Positions 58,424 through 64,000 of a DNA stretch of 64,000 nt are shown here, piece by piece. Under the pieces are notes generated by a model. It was not told where the DNA came from and did not search any database. It saw only the letters and a program-made list of their open reading frames with translations. The first letter of the stretch is position 1; each line of letters begins with the position of its first letter. The position numbers were made by a program, and so were the translations under genes. Source of the stretch: Roseiarcus sp963823165 (GTDB lineage Bacteria; Pseudomonadota; Alphaproteobacteria; Rhizobiales; Beijerinckiaceae); NCBI GenBank assembly GCA_963823165.1, contig CAWGKV010000014.1:1-64000 (forward strand), read 5' to 3'.

Positions 58424-60057
58424 GCGCGGGCGCGGGACAATCCTTGTGAGAGAGCCGCCGCAAGCGCCTTGCGCGAATAGGGCTTTATCAATGTGAGAAC
58501 GTCTCGAGTCCGTCGCAGTTCGCCGGCGCCGGCTCCTCCCGAAAAAGCCGTAGCCAGCACGATCGGCAGAGAAGGGTGGTTGACGGACATCCATCGCGCG
58601 AGACCGACGCCGTCCATGGCGCCCGGCATGACGATGTCGCTCAGAACAAGATCGACGCCGCCGGCTGTCAGTCGCGCACGCGCCTCATCCGCGGAGCTCG
58701 CTTCCTCCACGACATAGCCGAGCGCCTCCACGCGCTTCAACGTCACTTCGCGGACTCGGTCGTCGTCCTCGACGACCAGAACGACTTCGCCGTCCCCGCG
58801 CGGCGCGTTGTCGTTGGAGGTCGTCGCGCGCGACAGGCTTCCCGTCCCGGCGGCGCGCGGCAGGGACAGCGTAACGGTCGCGCCCGCGCCTGGTTGGCTT
58901 TCTATCGACACGAACCCGCCCATCTCTTTGGCGAAGTTGTCAATCGCGCTCAATCCGAGGCCGGCGCTGTCCCCTTCCGGTTTGGTGGTGAAAAACGGAT
59001 CGAGGGCGCGTTGGAGAACATCTTCCTTCATTCCCATTCCGGTGTCGGTAACGACAAGGCAGACAAAGTCGCCCGGCCGTCTCCCGGTTTGAAGAGCGGG
59101 CGCTGCGTCGGTCCTCTGGTTGCGCGTCTGTATCTTGATTTCGCCTCCGTCAGGCATCGCATCCCGCGAATTGAGCACAAGGTTGAGCACCGCGCCGTCG
59201 AATTCCGCCGGATCGGCAGCCGCGAGCCACAGGTCCGCGGCCAGGTCGAGATGAATGGAGATGCGCTGACCCACCCCCCGTTTGAGAAATCCGAAGGTCT
59301 CGTGAATCCGGTCGTTCAGGTTGACAGGGCGCATGCTCGTCCGTCGCCTTTTTGCGAGCGATAACAGGCGCCGGTTGAGGAAGGCGCCGGCTTCGGCCGC
59401 CTCCAGCGCAGGTCGGGCCATGGAGCGAATGTTCTCGTCGGATGTCGATTGAAGTATCAGCTCGAGGTTGCCAGCCAGGACAGAGAGAAGATTATTGAAA
59501 TCATGCGCGGTTGCAGCCGCCAGGCGACCCACGGATTCCAGACGACGGGTCCATGCGAGTTCCTCCTCGACGCGTTTGCGCTCGCTGATGTCGCGCAATG
59601 CGCATGCGAAGAAGACTCGCCCGGATTCGTCGCGCCACTCGCCGACCGACAGCTCCACGTCGATCATGCTCCCGTCCTTTCGGCGCGCAGTCAGCTCGCG
59701 TCCGATGCCTATGATCCTGGCGACGCCGGTCTTTCCATAGCTATCGAGGTAGAGGTCGTGTCGGGACGCGTGGTCGTCCGGCATGATGACGGACACATTC
59801 GCGCCGAGAAGCTCGTCCGTTTCGTACCCGAGCATTGTCTTCGTCGCGGGGTTCACGGACTGAACGATCCCGTGCTCGTCTATGCAGATGATGGCGGCGA
59901 CCGATGACTCGACAATCGCGCGGCGCCGCGCTTCGCTGACTTGAATGGCTTCCTCTGCGGCGGCGAACCAGAACTCCTCGCTGCGCCCCTCCGGGCGGCC
60001 GGCGGCCTCCCACAGGTCGTAGGCGCGCTTGCGGATTGTTTTCTCGACGCTGTCCAT
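58390..60057 (-). CDS. Hybrid sensor histidine kinase: DUF2934 - FixL-like PAS - HisKA - HATPase - receiver
   Basis: 555 residues from ATG 60057 with GGAGGGG upstream. Residues 5-36 are a DUF2934 helix pair (IRKRAYDLWEAAGRPEGR). The PAS domain (45-160) follows FixL closely: SRHDLYLDSYGKTG, then IIGIGR. H100 matches the proximal heme histidine (His200 of Bradyrhizobium FixL) and R120 its Arg220, while positions 206 and 214 differ (S, R). H-box AHDFNN with H185; N-box NLVLNSRDAMPDGG; G box DTGMGM; C-terminal receiver with Asp in LVLSDIVMPG. No membrane segment. A heme-based oxygen sensor is a reasonable inference. Confidence 0.9.
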   Translation of the reverse strand: MDSVEKTIRKRAYDLWEAAGRPEGRSEEFWFAAAEEAIQVSEARRRAIVESSVAAIICIDEHGIVQSVNPATKTMLGYETDELLGANVSVIMPDDHASRHDLYLDSYGKTGVARIIGIGRELTARRKDGSMIDVELSVGEWRDESGRVFFACALRDISERKRVEEELAWTRRLESVGRLAAATAHDFNNLLSVLAGNLELILQSTSDENIRSMARPALEAAEAGAFLNRRLLSLAKRRRTSMRPVNLNDRIHETFGFLKRGVGQRISIHLDLAADLWLAAADPAEFDGAVLNLVLNSRDAMPDGGEIKIQTRNQRTDAAPALQTGRRPGDFVCLVVTDTGMGMKEDVLQRALDPFFTTKPEGDSAGLGLSAIDNFAKEMGGFVSIESQPGAGATVTLSLPRAAGTGSLSRATTSNDNAPRGDGEVVLVVEDDDRVREVTLKRVEALGYVVEEASSADEARARLTAGGVDLVLSDIVMPGAMDGVGLARWMSVNHPSLPIVLATAFSGGAGAGELRRTRDVLTLIKPYSRKALAAALSQGLSRARAHREETSTAKT

Positions 60058-60189
60058 GCCGCGAGCCCCTCCCGAACTGCCGGACAACCTCGCCCAGGCG
60101 GACAGGAGTGTAGCGGGCGCATCGCGCGGTTTGTAGGGGCCGCGCCTCCTCGCAGGTCGACCCAATTGCGGCGGCCGGCCGTCAAACCC

Positions 60190-61599
60190 TCAGTGCAGCT
60201 TCACCGTCGGCGCGGGCCGGGCCCCCGGTATGAAGAGGCCCATGAAGGCTCGGGCCGGGCCGTAGAGCGCGGCTTCATGCATCTTGTAGAGCGCGCGATA
60301 CATCAGCCGGGCAAAAAGGCCCTCGACGAAAAAGCTGCGGCCTATGAGGCCCATCAGGCTGCCGACGGTGCTGAATTTGCCCAGCGAGACGAGCGAGCCG
60401 AAATCGCGATAGACGAATGTCTTCAACGGGCGGCCCGCGAGGCGCTCGTTCAATTGCTCGACCATGAACGCCGCCATCTGATGCGCGGCTTGCGCGCGCG
60501 GCGGAACAGGTTGCGGAAAGTTTTCGCGCGAGCACGACGCGCAATCGCCGATGGCGAAGATATTTTCGTCCCGCGTCGTCTGGAGCGTGTTACGCACGAC
60601 GAGCTGATGGATGCGGTTGGTCTCCAGCCCGTCGAGATCGGCCAGAAAGGCCGGGGCCTTGACGCCCGCGCACCACACAACCAGCTCCGAGGGAATGAGC
60701 TCCCCGTCGGCGAGCCTTACCCCGTCGGCCAAAACTTCGGCGACGCGCGCGCCGGTGCGCACCTCGACCCCGAGCTTCGTCAGGAGGGTCTTGGCCGCGT
60801 CGGAAATGCGCCCCGGCAGAGCCGGCAGAATGCGGTCCCCCGCCTCGATGAGGATGATGCCGAGGTCGCGCTCGGGATCGATCCTGTCGAGGCCGTAGGC
60901 GACGATTTGGCGCGCCGTATGGTGCAGTTCGGCGGCGAGCTCGGCCCCGGTCGCGCCCGCGCCGATGATCGCCACACGCAGCTGCCCGGGATGGATCGGC
61001 CCGCTCTGGGTTTGCGCCCTAAGGCAAGCGTTGACCAGGCGACGGTTGAAGCGGCTGGCCTGTTCCGCGGTTTCCAGCGGAACAGAGAACTCTTTCGCTC
61101 CCGGCGTGCCGAAATCGTTGGTGACGCTGCCGACCGCGATGACCAGCGTATCGTACGCGAGGGTCGATTGCGGAGAAATCTCGCGCTCGTCCTCGTCGTG
61201 CAGCGCCGCCAGCGTGATGGTCTTGGCGGCGCGGTCGAGACCGATCATCTCGCCGTTGCGATAGCGGAAATTGCGCCAGTGGGCCTGCGCCATGTAGTTC
61301 AGTTCGTGGCGCGAGCGCCGCAGGCTGCCCGCCGCGACGGAATGGAGCAAAGGCTTCCAGATATGGGTACGGCTCGAGTCGACCAGCGTTATGCGCGCGC
61401 GGCCGGATCTGCCGAGGCCATCGCCGAGCCTTGTCGCGAGCTCGAGGCCGCCGGCGCCGCCGCCGACGATTAAAATGTTGTGGGGCGTAGCGTTCAACGT
61501 CGGCGCAAAAGCGTTCTTTCGGGTTGACGGCGCAGGCGCCGACGATCGAGGCGCAATATCGACTGCTTCACGATGTTTATTCAAATCGAATTGTCGCAT
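60190..61599 (-). CDS. ndh: Type II NADH dehydrogenase (NDH-2), copy 2
   Basis: 469 residues from ATG 61599 with GAGG upstream (an in-frame start at 61644 is also possible). NILIVGGGAGGLELATRLGD is the FAD site; VAIIGAGATGAELAAELHH the NAD site; IFAIGDCASC the FAD C-terminal motif. The membrane-anchoring end is present (SFFVEGLFARLMYRALYKMHE). It oxidises NADH and feeds quinone. Two exact PhaR-type boxes lie 78-110 bp upstream, linking it with PHB metabolism. Confidence 0.9.
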   Translation of the reverse strand: MRQFDLNKHREAVDIAPRSSAPAPSTRKNAFAPTLNATPHNILIVGGGAGGLELATRLGDGLGRSGRARITLVDSSRTHIWKPLLHSVAAGSLRRSRHELNYMAQAHWRNFRYRNGEMIGLDRAAKTITLAALHDEDEREISPQSTLAYDTLVIAVGSVTNDFGTPGAKEFSVPLETAEQASRFNRRLVNACLRAQTQSGPIHPGQLRVAIIGAGATGAELAAELHHTARQIVAYGLDRIDPERDLGIILIEAGDRILPALPGRISDAAKTLLTKLGVEVRTGARVAEVLADGVRLADGELIPSELVVWCAGVKAPAFLADLDGLETNRIHQLVVRNTLQTTRDENIFAIGDCASCSRENFPQPVPPRAQAAHQMAAFMVEQLNERLAGRPLKTFVYRDFGSLVSLGKFSTVGSLMGLIGRSFFVEGLFARLMYRALYKMHEAALYGPARAFMGLFIPGARPAPTVKLH

Positions 61600-61676
61600 T
61601 TCGAGCCTCTTCAGGAGCGCGGCTTCTGGAACGGGCATCTCCACAATTCAATCTTACGCCGTGTAGCCGAAAATGT

Positions 61677-61688
61677 TGCGCCGCACAA
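61677..61688 (+). promoter_or_regulatory. Putative PhaR-binding site 1 upstream of ndh
   Basis: TGCGCCGCACAA matches TGCRNYGCASMA at all positions and, like the site at 57525, is followed by TAGC. Confidence 0.55.
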
Positions 61689-61697
61689 TAGCATTGC

Positions 61698-61709
61698 TGC
61701 GATGCACAA
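61698..61709 (+). promoter_or_regulatory. Putative PhaR-binding site 2 upstream of ndh
   Basis: TGCGATGCACAA matches the same consensus. Its start is 21 bp (two helical turns) from that of site 1, so bound proteins would lie on the same DNA face. Confidence 0.55.
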
Positions 61710-61977
61710 GACGCATGCTTTTTGTCACGCCCGAGGAGGCGGCTATCCTTTGCACCAGCCATGAGAACGCGACCCAACGCGACCCTGACCCGCAGAGTGC
61801 GTTCGGCCGCCGGCGAAGCGGCCAGCGTGAAGAAAGCCTCTGGGAGGACGAGCCGAGTCTGCGTGCGCGCAAGCGGCCCGCCCGGGGCCGACCCGAGCGA
61901 GTCGTTCAGCCGTATGTCCGCCGTCGGACATCGTGGCCGGATGAGACGTCCCTGGGGGCGCGCGCCCACTGCGCAGC

Positions 61978-62166
61978 CTAGCGCAAGTCGCTGCCCAGTT
62001 TTTCGCACGGCCCGCTGGTCGCCAGGCTGCCCTGGCGATCCGCGAACGCCACCGCCTCGCTCGGCAAAGGTTGCCCGAATGCGATCGTGAGAAGGATGGC
62101 GATCGACCACGCCAACACGATCGCCGTGAAGGCGATGAAGACTTGTCGTGTGTCGTGGTCCGTCAT
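61978..62166 (-). CDS. Small membrane protein, hypothetical
   Basis: 62 residues from ATG 62166 with GGAG upstream. TDHDTRQVFIAFTAIVLAWS begins a single membrane helix (AIVLAWSIAILLTIAFG), followed by a periplasmic part with one Cys. No family recognised. A perfect CRP-type palindrome lies 80 bp upstream. No gene was recognised in the 300 bp between this gene and the PhaR boxes. Confidence 0.62.
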   Translation of the reverse strand: MTDHDTRQVFIAFTAIVLAWSIAILLTIAFGQPLPSEAVAFADRQGSLATSGPCEKLGSDLR

Positions 62167-62245
62167 GGCCGTTACTCCGGCTGGCTGCCCAGGTGCCCAG
62201 GGCGCAGCGCAGCCGGCCTGTTCAGCATATCGTTGTGGCAGGCGC

Positions 62246-62261
62246 TGTGATGTTCATCACA
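62246..62261. promoter_or_regulatory. CRP/FNR-family operator TGTGATGTTCATCACA
   Basis: A perfect 7-2-7 palindrome that also fits TGTGA-N6-TCACA exactly. It sits between the small membrane protein (minus strand, 80 bp away) and the gene at 62517 (plus strand, about 255 bp away). Confidence 0.65.
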
Positions 62262-62424
62262 CTTCGCATTCATGCCGGGATAGCATCTCGGTTTGAAGTC
62301 CAGCACCCGACCTAAAGAACCGGAAGGGGAGGGCTAGGGACCCACAAGCCGCAAGCGCCGGGTGAGCGAATGGAGTTAAACACCTGACGTACCAAGATAA
62401 TTTTATTATGTTCGCTTTTTGTTC

Positions 62425-62453
62425 TTGACGGACTCGCAGTTGACGCTCATAAT
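62425..62453 (+). promoter_or_regulatory. Sigma-70-type promoter
   Basis: TTGACG, a 17-base spacer, CATAAT, in a locally AT-rich stretch (TAATTTTATTATG just upstream). The start site would be near 62460, about 57 bp before the ATG at 62517. Confidence 0.6.
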
Positions 62454-62516
62454 TCCATTGGTGATCGCGCTCTCAGAGGGCGGCGAGCGATACCTGACCG
62501 CGAAGGAACGCGCTTA

Positions 62517-63008
62517 ATGGCCAACGACCCTGGATCTCTCACGACGCGCGCAGGAAGGCGGGCCGCGGCCGAGGCGCAGCGCGAGGCGAAGGAGGCCTAT
62601 CGCGAGGCCCTGTTCCAGGCGCTGGCCTCGGGCTGGACGCCCCGCCAGATCGCCGACGCCCGGAAGGTGAGCGTGCGGACTGTCCAGCGCGAGATCGAGC
62701 GCGCGGTCGCGGAGCGTCGGCTCGACGCGCCCGCTCGCTTCGTTCATCTGCAGGTCGCGCGCCTCACCAAGGCGCTGCGCGTGGCCGACATCCGGCTCGA
62801 CCGGGGCGAATTGGCCGCGATTGCGCCCTTCGTGAAGGTCGTCGCCGCGCTCGAGCGCTATCATCGGCCCATGGATCCGCCGGCTCCGGTCCGTGCGCCG
62901 CCCGCGGCTCTGCCCCTGCCCGCGCCGCCGCTCGCGCTGAGCCAAGCGGCCGCGCCCCTCGACGACCTTGCCGGCGGGGTCGAAATCGCGACAGATTTTC
63001 ACGGTTAA
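62517..63008 (+). CDS. Helix-turn-helix protein, hypothetical
   Basis: 163 residues from ATG 62517 (GAAGGA upstream). After a basic Ala-rich N-terminus comes a clear HTH: ALASGWTPRQIADARKVSVRTVQREIERAV (about 38-67), of the kind seen in homeodomain-like resolvase or terminase-small DNA-binding segments. The C-terminus is Pro/Ala rich. Its last 20 bp and following 45 bp recur at 63546-63613. Target unknown. Confidence 0.72.
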   Translation: MANDPGSLTTRAGRRAAAEAQREAKEAYREALFQALASGWTPRQIADARKVSVRTVQREIERAVAERRLDAPARFVHLQVARLTKALRVADIRLDRGELAAIAPFVKVVAALERYHRPMDPPAPVRAPPAALPLPAPPLALSQAAAPLDDLAGGVEIATDFHG

Positions 63009-63055
63009 CGCTTTGGAATCGTTTGCGCGCCGCCAGACGGCGCACGACAAGCATG
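62988..63055 (+). repeat. Direct repeat, copy A
   Basis: Covers the 3' end of the HTH gene and its downstream flank (GCGACAGATTTTCAC ... CGCCAGACGGCGCACG). Copy B is at 63546-63613 with the same order and about 75 percent identity. It includes the small palindrome GCCAGACGGC. Confidence 0.6.
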
Positions 63056-63177
63056 GAGGGAGTGGGCGGTCGGGGAAGCCTGAGCATTGAGCAAGTCAGC
63101 CGGCGCAGCGCTTCGCCTCCTTCACGCGCCATTTGTCGCCGAGGTTGAAACAGCGACGTAACTGCCCAAGCAGGCTG

Positions 63178-63390
63178 GGGCGCCGCCCCCTCCACCGCCC
63201 TTCGGGCGGTCCCCCTCCCCCGCTCCGCTCCGCTGCGCAGGGGAGGATAGCGCGCCGCCGGCGCCGGCCATATCCTCCCCTGTGAAGCGTTAGCGGAACG
63301 GGGGAGGGGACCACGCGCAGCGTGGTGGAGGGGGCATGCCGCGAAAGCGACCGCGGCTTGCAAGTTACACGGTTCCCAAGCAGGCGGCGA
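63178..63390. repeat. About 190-bp palindromic element, copy 2
   Basis: Inverted copy of 28376-28572: GCCCCCTCCACCGCCC, CCGCTCCGCTCCGCTGCGCA, TCCCCTGTGAAGCGTTAGCG, then GTGGAGGGGGCATG and GACCGCGGCTTGCAAGTTAC. Lies between the HTH gene and parC. Confidence 0.75.
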
Positions 63391-63413
63391 AGAGCGCGGG
63401 ATTCAGTTCCACC

Positions 63414-63525
63414 GACCTCATCCTGAGGCGCCCTTTGTCGAAGGTAAAGGGCCTCGAAGGATGTTCGCTGGCCACGAGCGCCCTTCGAGACGCCCGCTTC
63501 GCGGGCTCCTCAGGACGAGGGCGGC
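63414..63525. repeat. Palindromic element of the CCTCATCCTGAGG type
   Basis: Starts ACCTCATCCTGAGGCGCCC and ends GGGCTCCTCAGGACGAGG, with internal TCGAAGG / CCTTCGAGACGCCCGCTTC. A frequent intergenic element in Alphaproteobacteria. Confidence 0.7.
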
Positions 63526-63545
63526 GGGAGGCTTGCGAGTTACAC

Positions 63546-63613
63546 GGCGACAGATTTTCACACCTAAAGCCTTGAAGCGGTTAGCGCATCGCCAGACGGC
63601 GCACGGCAGGCTC
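63546..63613 (+). repeat. Direct repeat, copy B
   Basis: Second copy of the 62988-63055 segment, without an attached HTH gene. It suggests a lost tandem copy of that gene or insertion of the two palindromic elements into a duplication. Confidence 0.55.
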
Positions 63614-63669
63614 TAGGCAGTCTGGGATCCGTACGCCTACTCCGACTCCCGAGCGCCTGCGGCCACTGG

Positions 63670-64000
63670 CTACCCCTCGAACCGATTGTTCTTCGGAAAG
63701 CCCTTCGGCGGCAGGCGGCCGGTTTCGGCGCGGTTGCCGATCCAGTCCTTGAGCTCCGGCATGCCGACGGTGAAGGTGCGGCCGGCCGAGTCGCGCCAGG
63801 TGAGGCCGTCGGCGAGGAAGAAGATTTTTGCGTCGCTGACGCCGCCCTCCTTGTAGCGCTGCAGCCGCGTGCCTTTGCCGCGCGCCATCTCGTTGAGCTG
63901 GGACGCCGGGAAAACGAGGAGCTTGCGGTTCTGCCCGATCGCCGCGACATGGTCGCCGTTCGCGGGAACGATCAGCGCCGCCCTCGCTTTGCCGCCGACG
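63670..64000 (-). CDS. parC: DNA topoisomerase IV subunit A, C-terminal part (runs off the window)
   Basis: About 110 C-terminal residues on the minus strand, open to the window edge: VPANGDHVAAIGQNRKLLVF, QLNEMARGKGTRLQRYKEGG, DGLTWRDSAGRTFTV and the final DWIGNRAETGRLPPKGFP, matching the last blade of the ParC beta-pinwheel and its typical alphaproteobacterial end. ParC with ParE decatenates sister chromosomes. The stop is at 63670-63672. Confidence 0.9.
   Translation of the reverse strand, partial: VGGKARAALIVPANGDHVAAIGQNRKLLVFPASQLNEMARGKGTRLQRYKEGGVSDAKIFFLADGLTWRDSAGRTFTVGMPELKDWIGNRAETGRLPPKGFPKNNRFEG

Noticed and set aside
61673..62090. Open frames of about 100-120 codons upstream of the small membrane protein
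   Set aside because: Arg/Ser-rich translations without motif; the region looks like promoter sequence with PhaR-type boxes.

Overview
The window reads as a chromosomal segment of a high-GC alphaproteobacterium, most likely a member of the Hyphomicrobiales (Rhizobiales). Evidence: a popZ-valS pair, an ExoR-like Sel1 protein, an EipA/DUF1134 protein, a lepB-rnc-era cluster, an intracellular PHB depolymerase, and several families of short palindromic intergenic elements typical of that order. Family or genus cannot be fixed from the sequence. No insertion sequence with a transposase, no CRISPR array and no rRNA were seen; there is one tRNA (Glu, 38791-38866).

Layout. 0-9.5 kb: a frameshifted cytochrome c end, an acyltransferase/ATP-grasp pair, a GNAT, a broken OprB porin, MsrQ, a Yip1 protein, a TPR protein and a pirin. 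9.6-12.5 kb: a degraded mqsRA toxin-antitoxin remnant beside an RloA/RloB (AbiL-like) pair. 12.8-20.5 kb: an acyltransferase-SGNH fusion with a palindromic repeat inside its coding sequence, a DUF5989 microprotein, an ExoR-like protein, valS and popZ. 20.6-34 kb: transporters, two flavoproteins (an NDH-2 and a BaiN-like protein), an esterase, an HD protein, EipA, Uma2, a PEP-CTERM GH88 hydrolase and several tiny membrane proteins. 34-38.6 kb: a frameshifted tacAT pair, era, rnc, lepB and a quinone oxidoreductase. 38.8-41.7 kb: tRNA-Glu followed by about 3 kb of unrecognised small genes, including a tandem paralogous pair. 41.7-48.3 kb: a dipeptide-type ABC transporter operon that includes an acetamidase/formamidase. 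48.5-53.1 kb: a PaoABC-like aldehyde oxidoreductase operon with a divergent TetR gene and an operator lying inside the promoter spacer. 54-64 kb: phoU, phaZ, a BON protein, an OmpR-type regulator, a PAS hybrid kinase, a second NDH-2, and the C-terminus of parC.

The most interesting region is 55.7-62.5 kb. The kinase has a FixL-like PAS domain that keeps the proximal heme histidine, fused to an N-terminal DUF2934. An FNR/FixK-type palindrome lies about 41 bp upstream of the inferred start site of the response regulator, three exact matches to the remembered PhaR consensus precede the BON-phaZ unit and ndh, and a perfect CRP-type palindrome precedes a small membrane protein. Together they suggest an oxygen- and redox-tuned PHB mobilisation and respiration locus.

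A general caution: many genes carry single-base frameshifts, including essential ones (era, and probably popZ). Some of the 'pseudogenes' may therefore be sequencing or assembly errors; others (mqsR, broken in two places, and oprB, which lacks its N-terminal part) look truly decayed.
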